DNA from: Candidatus Methylomirabilis sp.
Lineage (GTDB): Bacteria; DYJV01
Direction: 5' to 3'
DNA length: 42,390 nucleotides
NCBI GenBank assembly: GCA_020722945.1
Contig: DYJV01000006.1
Location: forward strand, 13,950 to 56,339
The position numbers and the translations under genes are program-made. Under the pieces are notes generated by a model. It was not told where the DNA came from. It was given only the letters and a program-made list of their open reading frames with translations, and made no database searches. The stretch's first letter is position 1. Each line of letters begins with the position of its first letter. Below, piece after piece: positions 1 through 9,112 of the stretch.

Positions 1-13
1 TTAATATAAATCT

Positions 14-56
14 TGTAAATATTCTATAAATATTCTGTAAATATTCTGTAAATATC
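14..56 (+). repeat. Four 11-bp direct repeats, likely response-regulator operator
   Basis: Units TGTAAATATTC (14-24), TATAAATATTC (25-35), TGTAAATATTC (36-46) and TGTAAATATC (47-56) follow each other without a gap, 35 bp before the sensor-kinase start. OmpR/PhoB-family regulators bind tandem direct repeats with an 11-bp period, one helical turn, and an OmpR-type regulator is encoded just downstream. Autoregulation is therefore the natural inference. The array may extend beyond the window edge, since weaker similarity continues to base 3. A TTGAAA at 57-62 could be a -35 element, but no good -10 is seen. Confidence 0.6.
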
Positions 57-90
57 TTGAAAATTTTATTTTTATTAGATAGAAGTAGAT

Positions 91-1674
91 ATGAAATTTA
101 GAAATTTATTTAACTCTCTTAATTTTAAATATTTTATTACGATCTCTCTTATTCTATCCATAATATTTACTCTCATCTTTTATTTTTTCTACAATTTACA
201 AAAAAAGAGACTATTAGATCTTGTCCATCAAAAAGCTGAAGTAGTAGTCGATCAGATAATTCTTACAAGGAAATGGCTATCAGATATGCAAGGAGTTTTT
301 GTTATAAAAAAGGATGGTATTGAGCCAAATCAATATCTACAGAAACCAGAAATATCTTGTGGGGACACAACTCTCGTTCTTAAAGATCCTGCTATTGTGA
401 CAAAGGAGTTATCAGAATACTCAAAAACCAGAACTTTATATTCATTTAGGTTAACAAGTGAACATATTATAAATCCTGCAAATGCTCCTGACCATGTTGA
501 AAAAAAAGCTCTAAAACTTTTTAAAGATAAAAATATAGATCAATACAGCACTATTGAAACAATAAATAACAGAAAAGTTTTTAGACTTTTAAAACCATTG
601 TATGTTGATAATAGCTGCCTTGGATGTCATTTTTATCAAGGTTACTCTCTTGGAGAATTAAGAGGGTGTTTTAGCATATTCATCCCTATGGATAAAGTTA
701 TCAGTGATATAGAGAAGATGAAACTACATTTCCTTATAGCTGGCATATTTATTATTTTATTTACAACTATACTGATATATTTTGTCAATTATTTTTTGAC
801 AATAAAACCTATTACATCACTTACTAATACACTTATCAGATTTAAAGAAAATATGAATACAGAGATAAACTTTTTAAAGAGAGATGATGAAATTGGGAAC
901 CTTCAGAGAAATTTTATCAGCATGGCTGAAAGAATCAAACAGAATTATCATTTAATGGAGGATGAGATCAAAAAAGCTACTTCAGAACTTAAAAAGAAAG
1001 ATAAAGCAAAAACAGATTTTCTCGCTACAATATCTCACGAATTGAGAACACCCCTTACCACTATACAAGGGGGGATAGAGTATCTTTTTAAAGTTACAAA
1101 GAGGGATGAAAATATTGAATTTTTGACAATAGTAGATAACAATCTAAAGAATCTTATTTTAATGGTGAATAACCTGCTCGATATTGCAAAAATTGAATTA
1201 GGTAAATTAGAGCTGAATTTAGAACCTGTAAATATCAAAGAATTAGTTCAAGATGCTCTTATTTTTTTTAAAGGATACAGTAGCCAAAAAAACATTTCAA
1301 TAAAATATGAGAATCCCTTTGATTACACAATTAAAATAGACAAAAATAGAATTAATCAGGTTTTAATTAATATAATTCATAATGCAATCAAATATTCACC
1401 TGAGAATAAAGATATAATAATACAGATGTCCAAGAGTCAAACTTTTTTTACTCTTACTGTAAGTAACAACACTTACTCAGAAATATCTATCCAAGATGTT
1501 GGAAAATTTTTTATAAAATACAAATATTTTGCTACTGGAAGTCAAAAGGGAAGTGGAATTGGTCTTGCTACCGCAAAAGCTATAATGGAGGCACACAAAG
1601 GTGATATTAAAGTAAAAATTATAGATAAACAAAAAATCTCCTTTGAATTGATATTTAGAGGTATATATGATTAA
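91..1674 (+). CDS. Membrane sensor histidine kinase with periplasmic DUF3365-type heme (CxxCH) domain
   Basis: A 527-residue sensor kinase. Membrane helices lie at about 14-35 and 212-233, enclosing a periplasmic domain that carries CLGCH at 176-180 in the context typical of DUF3365 (Tll0287-like) sensors, which bind c-type heme and sense redox state or a gas ligand. A HAMP linker (about 235-287) and a coiled coil lead to the HisKA domain with the phospho-acceptor in SHELRTP (His316). The ATPase domain has a good N box (NIIHNAIKYSP) and G2 box (GSGIGLA), but the usual DxG of the G1 box is not evident: the segment reads SIQDVGKFF. Its end overlaps the response-regulator gene by 8 bp, so the two are translationally coupled partners. 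The start has only a weak Shine-Dalgarno sequence (AGAAG). The ligand is unknown. Confidence 0.88.
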   Translation: MKFRNLFNSLNFKYFITISLILSIIFTLIFYFFYNLQKKRLLDLVHQKAEVVVDQIILTRKWLSDMQGVFVIKKDGIEPNQYLQKPEISCGDTTLVLKDPAIVTKELSEYSKTRTLYSFRLTSEHIINPANAPDHVEKKALKLFKDKNIDQYSTIETINNRKVFRLLKPLYVDNSCLGCHFYQGYSLGELRGCFSIFIPMDKVISDIEKMKLHFLIAGIFIILFTTILIYFVNYFLTIKPITSLTNTLIRFKENMNTEINFLKRDDEIGNLQRNFISMAERIKQNYHLMEDEIKKATSELKKKDKAKTDFLATISHELRTPLTTIQGGIEYLFKVTKRDENIEFLTIVDNNLKNLILMVNNLLDIAKIELGKLELNLEPVNIKELVQDALIFFKGYSSQKNISIKYENPFDYTIKIDKNRINQVLINIIHNAIKYSPENKDIIIQMSKSQTFFTLTVSNNTYSEISIQDVGKFFIKYKYFATGSQKGSGIGLATAKAIMEAHKGDIKVKIIDKQKISFELIFRGIYD

Positions 1675-2341
1675 AATTCTGCTGGTTGATGATGATAAAG
1701 ATATCTTAAAAGTTTTAAAAGCAAATCTTACTTTTGAGAATTACACTGTTGTAACCGCAGAGAGTGGAAGTGAAGCATACGAAAAGATAACTACCTATAC
1801 ACCTGAAATAATTATACTTGACCTTAACCTACCTGATATAGACGGGATTCAGCTTTGTAAAAGATTAAGAAGTGAGGATATAAATATCCCAATAATAATG
1901 TTGACTGCGAGAGACTCTCTTTCAGATAAAATTTTAGGTTTGGAGTGTGGTGCAGATGATTACATAATTAAACCTTTTAATTTTTTAGAACTTAATGCAA
2001 GAATAAAAAATTGCATTAGAAGACTGAAAGAGATCAATATTAATGCCAATACAGAGTTACTCAAGTATAAAAGTTTGACTATTAATCTTGAAAAACATGA
2101 AATTCTACAAAACGATAGAAAGATAGAATTAACAAAAACAGAATACAATTTATTTATTTATCTCTTTCAGAATAGAACAAAAGTCTCACACAGAAAAGAA
2201 ATAATAGATATTTTATGGAAAGATAAAGATATATACAACTGGTCAAGAACAGTTGATATACATATTACTCACCTCAGAAAGAAACTTCCTGATGACATTA
2301 CTATAAAAACTGTTGCAGGTTTCGGTTTTGTTTTAGAGTGA
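1667..2341 (+). CDS. OmpR/PhoB-family two-component response regulator
   Basis: A 224-residue DNA-binding regulator. The receiver domain (1-120) has the acidic pocket VDDD (8-10), the phospho-acceptor Asp52 in ILDLNLPDIDG, the conserved Thr in MLTARD and the Lys in IIKPF. A winged-helix Trans_reg_C domain follows (about 130-224), ending in the typical RTVDIHITHLRKKL recognition region and VAGFGFVLE. The start overlaps the kinase stop codon, with GAGG six bases upstream. It is almost certainly phosphorylated by the heme-domain kinase before it. The 11-bp repeats at 14-56 are the obvious candidate binding site; further target genes cannot be told from the window. Confidence 0.93.
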   Translation: MIKILLVDDDKDILKVLKANLTFENYTVVTAESGSEAYEKITTYTPEIIILDLNLPDIDGIQLCKRLRSEDINIPIIMLTARDSLSDKILGLECGADDYIIKPFNFLELNARIKNCIRRLKEININANTELLKYKSLTINLEKHEILQNDRKIELTKTEYNLFIYLFQNRTKVSHRKEIIDILWKDKDIYNWSRTVDIHITHLRKKLPDDITIKTVAGFGFVLE

Positions 2342-2360
2342 TATAAAACAGTAGAACTAA

Positions 2361-2378
2361 ATTTTAAATATTTAAAAT
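2361..2378. repeat. 18-bp perfect AT palindrome between convergent genes
   Basis: ATTTTAAATATTTAAAAT is a perfect palindrome lying between the stop of the response regulator (+) and the stop of the DUF486 gene (-). It is made only of A and T, so hairpin stability is low. It may help end transcription in both directions or may simply reflect base composition. Confidence 0.25.
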
Positions 2379-2411
2379 TATCTTGAGAATATTGAGAAAA
2401 GATAAAAAAGT

Positions 2412-2759
2412 TCAAAATTTACTTCTGAACATAAAATATACACCTGCCATAATACATAATCCAGAGTAAATATAATCAAGAGTTATCTTCTCTTTCATAT
2501 AAAAGAGTGAAAAAGGTATAAATATAGTAAGAGTAATAACTTCTTGCAATATTTTTAACTCCCCTGTGGACATAACCTGATACCCTATCCTATTTGCAGG
2601 GACTTGTATCATATACTCAAAAAAGGCAATTCCCCAGCTTATAAAACTAGCAACTATCCAATGTTTATCTGATAAATTTTTGAGATGGGCATACCATGCA
2701 AAGGTCATAAAGATATTACTTAAGAAGAGCATTACTATTGTTATTAAGTAAGAATTCAT
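2412..2759 (-). CDS. DUF486 (DMT-superfamily-like) small membrane protein
   Basis: A 115-residue integral membrane protein with about four hydrophobic helices. The sequence fits DUF486 along its whole length: an N-terminal NIFMTFAWYAHLK segment, the central SWGIAFFEYMIQVPANRIGY signature, then LKILQEVITLTIF and a C-terminal GVYFMFRSKF. DUF486 proteins resemble one half of a drug/metabolite transporter, but their substrate is not established. It lies downstream of nuoN on the same strand, separated by a strong terminator, so it probably has its own promoter or depends on readthrough. The Shine-Dalgarno sequence (GGAAAT) is weak. Confidence 0.85.
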   Translation of the reverse strand: MNSYLITIVMLFLSNIFMTFAWYAHLKNLSDKHWIVASFISWGIAFFEYMIQVPANRIGYQVMSTGELKILQEVITLTIFIPFSLFYMKEKITLDYIYSGLCIMAGVYFMFRSKF

Positions 2760-2783
2760 CTAATCTAATTTCCAGTAAATATA

Positions 2784-2817
2784 AAAAGAGCTTTCACTTT
2801 TAGATGAAAGCTCTTTT
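2784..2817 (-). terminator. Rho-independent terminator after nuoN
   Basis: A perfect 13-bp stem, AAAAGAGCTTTCA (2784-2796) against TGAAAGCTCTTTT (2805-2817), encloses an 8-base loop. Read on the minus strand it lies 25 bases after the nuoN stop and ends in a T-rich arm, so it closes the nuo operon. The stem is symmetric and could work in both directions. Confidence 0.85.
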
Positions 2818-2841
2818 AGCTATATATTGTAGGTAATAATG

Positions 2842-4290
2842 TTAAAGAAGAGTTGTAACTGATTTCTGTAAAAATTCTATTATTGAGGATGGTAATATTC
2901 CAAGGTATAAAACACCTGCCATAGCAAGAGATAGTGCTAAAACAGTAGAAGCATTATACTCAATAGGTGCACTACTTTCACCTTTAAAATATAGGTAAAC
3001 AAGAATTCTCAAGTAGTAGTAAGCAGATATTGCACTATTTATAACAGCTAAAATAGTAAGTCCATAGAGCTTTGCATTTATTGCAGCAGAGAAAAGGTAA
3101 AATTTCCCAAGAAATCCTACTGCTGGTGGAACCCCTGCCATAGAGAACATAAATACGCACATTGCAATACCAAGAAATGGATATTTCAAACCAACTCCCT
3201 TTATATCATCGAAGTTGCTTTTACCAATTGCAGCAAGAACAGCAAAAGCTCCAACATTCATAAATCCGTAACCTAAAAGATAAAAAAGAATTGCAGAGCT
3301 GCTAATAGGAGTCCCTGCAACTATTCCAACAAGTATATAACCTGCATGTGCTATACTTGAATAAGCAAGAACTCTTTTGACATTGCTTTGATTAAGAGCA
3401 ATAAGGTTCCCACCAAACATTGTAATTACCGCAAAAAATGCTATCAATGAAGCATACTCTGAATGGTAAGATGAGAATGATGAGAGTAAAATTCTCAAAA
3501 ATGCAGAGAAAGCAGCAGCTTTTACACCTGTTGCCATAAATCCTGTGATTGGCGATGGGGCACCTTCGTAAACATCAGGTGTCCACATATGGAAAGGAAC
3601 TGTCGATACTTTAAAAAGAAAACCTGTAAAGATAAGAGCGATACCACATATAAGCATAGGATTGGTTCTGTATTCTGAATATATTGTTATGTATCTGTAT
3701 ATCTCTTTGAGATCTAACACGCCAGTAGAGCCGTAAATAAAAGCTATTCCAAGAAGGAGAAATGCAGCTGAGAATGCACCTAAAATAAAATATTTAACAG
3801 CACCTTCAACACTTTTTATATCTGTTTTCTTAAATGCAGCCAAAGAGTATATTGCCACAGACATCATCTCAAGGGCTATAAATATCATTATAAGATTAGT
3901 AGATGAGGCCATAAGCATCATTCCAACAGATGCAAAGAGTATCAATGAATAATACTCTCCCAACTCTATACCTTTTTTAACTGTGTAGTTCATTGAAGAG
4001 AGTATTGTCAAACCTGTAATAGCAAGGATAACAGCTTTAAAAAACCAAGCAAAGCCGTCAAGAACTACCATATGATTAAACGCTGTAATATTTTTCCCGA
4101 AAAGAGGAATCATAAAGAGAGATGTGAGAATTACACCTATAAAAGAGATATATCCATTGTAGGAGGTTTTTGATTTCTTAGATTCACCAAATACTCCGGC
4201 AATCAGAACAATCATAGCAAATATTGAAAGTGTAAGTTCAGGCAATATAACTATTAACTTTGGATCCGCAATAGCTTTAAAATCAATCAT
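2842..4290 (-). CDS. nuoN: NADH-quinone oxidoreductase subunit N
   Basis: A 482-residue antiporter-like subunit of the complex I membrane arm, with about 14 membrane helices. It shows the family features of NuoN: the conserved helix with KVSTVPFHMWTPDVYEGAPSPITGFMATGVKAAAF, which carries the channel lysines, and LAYSSIAHAGYILVG further on. It takes part in proton translocation. The length is normal (E. coli 485). It is the last gene of the operon, 10 bp after nuoM, with GGAGG before the ATG. Confidence 0.97.
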   Translation of the reverse strand: MIDFKAIADPKLIVILPELTLSIFAMIVLIAGVFGESKKSKTSYNGYISFIGVILTSLFMIPLFGKNITAFNHMVVLDGFAWFFKAVILAITGLTILSSMNYTVKKGIELGEYYSLILFASVGMMLMASSTNLIMIFIALEMMSVAIYSLAAFKKTDIKSVEGAVKYFILGAFSAAFLLLGIAFIYGSTGVLDLKEIYRYITIYSEYRTNPMLICGIALIFTGFLFKVSTVPFHMWTPDVYEGAPSPITGFMATGVKAAAFSAFLRILLSSFSSYHSEYASLIAFFAVITMFGGNLIALNQSNVKRVLAYSSIAHAGYILVGIVAGTPISSSAILFYLLGYGFMNVGAFAVLAAIGKSNFDDIKGVGLKYPFLGIAMCVFMFSMAGVPPAVGFLGKFYLFSAAINAKLYGLTILAVINSAISAYYYLRILVYLYFKGESSAPIEYNASTVLALSLAMAGVLYLGILPSSIIEFLQKSVTTLL

Positions 4291-4300
4291 ATTTTCCTCC

Positions 4301-5806
4301 CTATTTATCTATTACCATTGAAACAGAATGATTACATTTAATTGTGTTTATGAAATTGATTGAAGTATTATTAAACTTTTTAATAAAATATTGAGGGAAA
4401 ATTCCCATTATAAATATAAGAAGAATAAGGGGGATAAGATAACCAAACTCCCTTACATTCATATCTTTAAGCTTTTTATTACTCTCTTTATCTAATGGAC
4501 CAAAAAAGGCTCTCTGATACATCCAAAGTATATATATTGCACCAAGAACAGTAGATGTAGCAGCAATAGCAGCATAAAATATTTTAGCTTTAAAGATACC
4601 TATAAAGAGTAAAAATTCACCAATAAATCCATTTGTCCCTGGTAAACCAACAGATGCAAGCATTACTATCATAAAGAATGTTGCATAAAGAGGCATCTGT
4701 TTTGCAAGACCACTATAATCCTTTATCATGCGAGATGAACTTCTTTCAAAAAGGATTCCAAGAAGAAGGAATAGTGCTGCTGTAATCACTGTATGATTCA
4801 ACATTTGGAAAATAGCACCCTGAACTCCCTGAACAGTGAGGAGATACATCCCCAAAACAATAACTGCAAGGTGTGCAATCGATGAATATGCTATAAGTCT
4901 CTTCATATCTTTCTGAACAATGGCAATCAAAGAGATATATACTACAGCTATTAAGGTTAATGTAGCTATTAATGGTGTAAAACTTAAAGATGCCTCAGGA
5001 AATAGTGGCATTGCAAATCTATAAAATCCGTAAAGACCCATCTTTGATAAAACAGCACCGAGAAGAACTGTGCCAACAGTAGGTGCATTGACATAGGTAT
5101 CAGGCTGCCATGTATGAAATGGAATAATAGGAACCTTGATTGCAAATGCTACAAAGAAAGCAAGATAGAGCCATGTCTGTTTTGCAACAGGAATATTCAT
5201 TTTATACATTTCAAGTATTTCAAAGTTTCCTTTACCTTGTAACCAGTAAAGTGTAAATATTGCAACAAGCATAAGAACACTACCAGCCATTGTATATATG
5301 TAAAATTTTAGTGTAGAGTAAATTCTCTTATAATCACCCCATATACCTACTATAAAATACATAGGAACAAGCATAACTTCCCAAAATATATAAAATAAAA
5401 CAAGATCAAGTGCAGCTAATGACCCTATAACTCCAGATTCAACAAATAAAACACACAGATAAAACTCTCTTATATATTTTTTGATGTTCCACGCTGCAAC
5501 CAAACATATAAATGTAACAAGAGTAGTCGCAACAATAAGATACATACTCACTGCATCCACACCAAGATAATATTGGATACCAAGAGATTTTATCCACTGA
5601 TATTTTTCTATAAACTGAAATACAGATCCTTCACTTGAATAAGCAAAAAAGAGACATAATCCAAGCAGAAAGTTTAAAAAACCAAAGAAAGAACCAGTAA
5701 GCTGAACTCCACCGTCATTATCTCTTTGAAAACCGAGAAGAGTAATCGCTCCAACAAGTGGCAAAAAAATCATAATTGATAAAAGATTATTTGTTATAAT
5801 TTCCAT
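4301..5806 (-). CDS. nuoM: NADH-quinone oxidoreductase subunit M
   Basis: A 501-residue antiporter-like proton-pumping subunit of complex I with about 14 membrane helices. Diagnostic segments are FYIFWEVMLVPMYFIVGIWG, with the essential glutamate of NuoM, AIKVPIIPFHTWQPDTYVNAP, with the channel lysine, and RLIAYSSIAHLAVIVLG. The length is normal for the family (about 500). It sits between nuoL and nuoN with 20-bp and 10-bp gaps and has AAGGGGA upstream. No key residue appears to be missing, so pumping capacity should be intact. Confidence 0.97.
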   Translation of the reverse strand: MEIITNNLLSIMIFLPLVGAITLLGFQRDNDGGVQLTGSFFGFLNFLLGLCLFFAYSSEGSVFQFIEKYQWIKSLGIQYYLGVDAVSMYLIVATTLVTFICLVAAWNIKKYIREFYLCVLFVESGVIGSLAALDLVLFYIFWEVMLVPMYFIVGIWGDYKRIYSTLKFYIYTMAGSVLMLVAIFTLYWLQGKGNFEILEMYKMNIPVAKQTWLYLAFFVAFAIKVPIIPFHTWQPDTYVNAPTVGTVLLGAVLSKMGLYGFYRFAMPLFPEASLSFTPLIATLTLIAVVYISLIAIVQKDMKRLIAYSSIAHLAVIVLGMYLLTVQGVQGAIFQMLNHTVITAALFLLLGILFERSSSRMIKDYSGLAKQMPLYATFFMIVMLASVGLPGTNGFIGEFLLFIGIFKAKIFYAAIAATSTVLGAIYILWMYQRAFFGPLDKESNKKLKDMNVREFGYLIPLILLIFIMGIFPQYFIKKFNNTSINFINTIKCNHSVSMVIDK

Positions 5807-5826
5807 AATCTATTCCCCTTTAAGCC

Positions 5827-7767
5827 TTAAATATTAATAAAGTATGTAACAACAATCGCAATCCCCAATAGTAAACTCACAGCATAATATTGAATAGATC
5901 CTGTCTGGAAAAATCTCAACCCATATCCAATACCTTTTATACAATTTACAACTCCCATAACTATCCCATCAACAATAAGCTCATCCCAAACAACCCATAA
6001 AATACTCCCGAGAAAATTACCCGGTTTCTCAAAAATTGCTTCATATATCTCATCAACATACCATTTGTTGTAAAAGAGTTTGTGGAGAAGTGGAAAAGAG
6101 TTTGCAAGATTTTCAGGGATACTCTTACTCTTAACATACATTAGAAACGCAGTATAAATACCTGCTAAACCAACCAAGACAGCTATACCCATCAGCATAA
6201 ACTCTGTCCCATGAGAGAGATGAGCTGCATGGTGAGCTGAAGAGTGCCCATAATAGAAAGATGTATGGAGAAAATGTTCTATATTGTTTGAGCCACCCAA
6301 TATAGCAGGAACTCCTATATAACCACCAAAAATAGATAATATTGCAAGAACTATCATTGGGAAAGTCATAGTTGCAGGGGACTCATGAACATGCTTTGCA
6401 ACATCAGGCTTCATTCTGCTTTCACCAAAGAAAGTCATAAATAAAACTCTAAACATATAAAAAGATGTCAATCCTGCTGTAATTGTAGCAAGTGCCCATA
6501 AGAAATAATGTCCATTGGCAAATGTCTGTGCAAGTATTTCATCCTTACTAAAAAAACCTGAAAGTCCGGGAATCCCTGCAATTGCAAGACAAGCTATTAA
6601 AAATGTCCAATATGTTATTGGAATTTTATTTTTTAGACTACCCATATATCTCATATCTTGCTCACCTGATAGAGCGTGTATTACACTACCAGCACCAAGA
6701 AAGAGGAGAGCTTTAAAAAATGAATGAGTTACAATATGAAACACACCTGCTGAAAAAGCAGTAACTCCAACACCAAGAAACATATAACCAAGCTGAGAGA
6801 TTGTGGAGTATGCTATTACTTTCTTTATATCGTTTTGTGCTAATGCCATTGTAGCAGCAAAAAATGATGTTAAACAACCAACTATTGCAACAATTTCAAG
6901 AGCAAGATGACCATGAAGATAAAGAGGAGCACACCTTGCAACCATATAGACCCCTGCTGTAACCATAGTTGCAGCATGGATCAATGCACTTACAGGAGTA
7001 GGACCTGCCATCGCATCAGGCAACCATACATAAAGTGGAATTTGAGCAGATTTACCTGTAGCTCCTATAAACAGAAGTATTCCTACTGTAGTTGCTACGC
7101 CTACTGGGATTAAACTTGAATGGCTCAACACTTTATAAAAATCTAAAGAGTAGTGATTAGTAGTTTTACCTACTGCAAAAAATAGAAGAAACATTCCAAG
7201 TATAAATGCAAAATCACCTATCCTGTTAAAAACAAAAGCTTTTTTACCAGCACTTGCATAACTTTTGTTTTGAAACCAAAATCCTATAAGTAAATATGAA
7301 CAGACACCAACACCTTCCCAACCTAAAAACATTAATACAAAGTTGTTAGCTAATATCAGATTTATCATAGAAAACATAAAGAGATTAAGATATGTAAAAA
7401 ATCTATAATATCTACCTTCATCGTGCATCATATAACCAATAGAGTATATGTGTATCAAAAATCCAACACCTGTAACAAACATAGCCATTGTGATTGAAAG
7501 TGTATCAACTAAATATGCAACATTTACCCCTAACTCCCCAGAGGTAAACCAATTATAAACTACTACTTCAAAATGTCTATGGTCAGGGGGGAGAGATATG
7601 AGTTCTCTAAAAATCATCCATACAACTAAAAAAGATAGGCCTGCGGCAGAACAAGCTACCCAATGAATTATACTTTTACTGAATTTTTCAAGCTTCCACC
7701 CTAAAATGCCATTAATTAAAACACCTATTAGAGGAAAAAACGGAACTAACCAGACAAACTTAATCAT
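5827..7767 (-). CDS. nuoL: NADH-quinone oxidoreductase subunit L
   Basis: A 646-residue distal proton-pumping subunit of complex I, with about 16 membrane helices and the long C-terminal lateral helix that runs along the membrane arm. Recognisable motifs are FLGWEGVGVCSYLLIGFW (glutamate), GATGKSAQIPLYVWLPDAMAGPTPVSALIHAATMVTAGVY (lysine and the family signature) and IAYSTISQLGYMFLGVG. Length and domain order are normal. The Shine-Dalgarno sequence AAGGAG precedes the ATG, and the gap to nuoK is 11 bp. The full pump set (L, M, N) is thus present in this operon despite its altered input module. Confidence 0.97.
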   Translation of the reverse strand: MIKFVWLVPFFPLIGVLINGILGWKLEKFSKSIIHWVACSAAGLSFLVVWMIFRELISLPPDHRHFEVVVYNWFTSGELGVNVAYLVDTLSITMAMFVTGVGFLIHIYSIGYMMHDEGRYYRFFTYLNLFMFSMINLILANNFVLMFLGWEGVGVCSYLLIGFWFQNKSYASAGKKAFVFNRIGDFAFILGMFLLFFAVGKTTNHYSLDFYKVLSHSSLIPVGVATTVGILLFIGATGKSAQIPLYVWLPDAMAGPTPVSALIHAATMVTAGVYMVARCAPLYLHGHLALEIVAIVGCLTSFFAATMALAQNDIKKVIAYSTISQLGYMFLGVGVTAFSAGVFHIVTHSFFKALLFLGAGSVIHALSGEQDMRYMGSLKNKIPITYWTFLIACLAIAGIPGLSGFFSKDEILAQTFANGHYFLWALATITAGLTSFYMFRVLFMTFFGESRMKPDVAKHVHESPATMTFPMIVLAILSIFGGYIGVPAILGGSNNIEHFLHTSFYYGHSSAHHAAHLSHGTEFMLMGIAVLVGLAGIYTAFLMYVKSKSIPENLANSFPLLHKLFYNKWYVDEIYEAIFEKPGNFLGSILWVVWDELIVDGIVMGVVNCIKGIGYGLRFFQTGSIQYYAVSLLLGIAIVVTYFINI

Positions 7768-7778
7768 CCCCTACTCCT

Positions 7779-8081
7779 TTACCATTTTAAAATATTTAAT
7801 TTATCAATATTGATAGTCCCTTTATTTCTAAATATTAAATAGAAAAGAGCCAGCCCTACACCAGCTTCTGCAGCTGCTATAGCTAATACAAAAAGGACAA
7901 GCATAATACCATCTATAGATCTTAAAAAATGTGAATATGTTATGAGGACAAGATTTGCGGAATTAAACATAAGCTCTATGCACATAAAGATTACAATTGC
8001 ATTTTTCCTTACTACTACGCCAATGGCTCCAAGAGAAAATAGGAATATTCCTAAAAAAATTACTATTTCATGGCTGTGCAT
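7779..8081 (-). CDS. nuoK: NADH-quinone oxidoreductase subunit K
   Basis: A 100-residue membrane subunit (MrpC/ND4L family) with three helices. It has the two conserved membrane glutamates in the segments MCIELMFNSANLVL and AIAAAEAGVGLALFYLIFR, which belong to the proton path next to the Q-module. The size is that of typical NuoK. It is preceded by AAGGAG and packed between nuoJ and nuoL with 11-bp gaps. Confidence 0.96.
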   Translation of the reverse strand: MHSHEIVIFLGIFLFSLGAIGVVVRKNAIVIFMCIELMFNSANLVLITYSHFLRSIDGIMLVLFVLAIAAAEAGVGLALFYLIFRNKGTINIDKLNILKW

Positions 8082-8092
8082 CTATTATCTCC

Positions 8093-8605
8093 TTAATTTT
8101 TTTTATCTTTTTTCGCTAAAACAACTGCACCTGCAATAGCTGCTAAAAGTAGTAGAGATGTAACCTCAAAAGGTAGAAGGTATTTTGAGAAAAGCTCATA
8201 AGCAATATATTTAACTCCACCAAAAGTTTCTGGAATTTTCTTATAATCCAAACCTTCCCATCCAATCAATTTAGAGCAACCTGAAAGCATTGTTTGTATA
8301 AAAAGTATTACGACAAATGCCACCCCTACAATAGCAGAGAGCTGGATTTTGATCTTTTTTTTCAAATCCTCTTCTATGCTTGTGAGCATGATTACATAAA
8401 TAATGAGCATCATAATTGCTCCGGCATAAACAATAATCTGTATTGCAGCAATAAAATCAAACTCAAGTAGCAGATATATAACTGCTGTTGAGAAGAGTGT
8501 AGAAACCATCCACAAAGCACTATGAACAGGATTCCTTGCACAAACAACCATAATTCCCGAACCCATTGCAAAAACAATAGCCATAAAAAATATTATAACA
8601 GCCAT
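8093..8605 (-). CDS. nuoJ: NADH-quinone oxidoreductase subunit J
   Basis: A 170-residue ND6-family membrane subunit with five hydrophobic helices. It has the conserved helix-3 region AAIQIIVYAGAIMMLIIYVIML, which contains the pi-bulge segment of ND6/NuoJ. A C-terminal lysine-rich tail follows the last helix. AAGGAG stands six bases before the ATG; neighbours nuoI and nuoK are 10-11 bp away. Confidence 0.95.
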   Translation of the reverse strand: MAVIIFFMAIVFAMGSGIMVVCARNPVHSALWMVSTLFSTAVIYLLLEFDFIAAIQIIVYAGAIMMLIIYVIMLTSIEEDLKKKIKIQLSAIVGVAFVVILFIQTMLSGCSKLIGWEGLDYKKIPETFGGVKYIAYELFSKYLLPFEVTSLLLLAAIAGAVVLAKKDKKN

Positions 8606-8615
8606 CTCTATCTCC

Positions 8616-9095
8616 TTACTTCCCTTGATAAATATATTTTTCAGGATTTTCTAAATCTTCTTTCTCCAATTTAAACTCTTCTTTAGTATAACCAACAAAA
8701 TCATAAACTTTACTGTATTCAATTGCATCCTTGGGGCAAACTTCAACACAATATCCGCAGAAAATACATCTTAACTCATCTATCATAAATCTTGATGGGA
8801 ATCTCTCACCATCTTCTGATTCTTCTGTAACAATAGTGATTGCTTTGGGTGGACATACCGCAGCACATAGACCACATCCAACACATTTGTATTTACTGTT
8901 ACTATCTTTTATAAATCTGTGAATTCCTCTCCATCTATCAGAAATTTCTCTTCTTTCTGTAGGATACTGGATAGTTGGCGGCTTGGTGCAGAAAATTTTA
9001 AAAGTATAAGCCAAGCCTTTTAATAGAGGAGTTATCAAACCAGGATTTCTTAAAGAATCTCTTATACTATCAACAGAGTAATACCCTTTTTTCAT
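8616..9095 (-). CDS. nuoI: NADH-quinone oxidoreductase subunit I (two 4Fe-4S clusters)
   Basis: A ferredoxin-type subunit that carries clusters N6a and N6b and passes electrons from NuoG to NuoB. Two classical motifs are visible: CVGCGLCAAVCPPKAI and CIFCGYCVEVCPKDAI. The N-terminal part forms the membrane-contact helix. An upstream in-frame ATG at 9104 lies directly against the AAGG sequence, so the ATG at 9095, nine bases after AAGG, is the more likely start (159 residues, MKKGYYSVDSIRD). It is located between nuoH and nuoJ. Confidence 0.95.
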   Translation of the reverse strand: MKKGYYSVDSIRDSLRNPGLITPLLKGLAYTFKIFCTKPPTIQYPTERREISDRWRGIHRFIKDSNSKYKCVGCGLCAAVCPPKAITIVTEESEDGERFPSRFMIDELRCIFCGYCVEVCPKDAIEYSKVYDFVGYTKEEFKLEKEDLENPEKYIYQGK

Positions 9096-9112
9096 TTTAA
9101 CCATCCTTCTTT

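Noticed and set aside
2361-2378. AT palindrome as a strong terminator
   Set aside because: Only A-T pairs; such palindromes are expected by chance in DNA of this composition.
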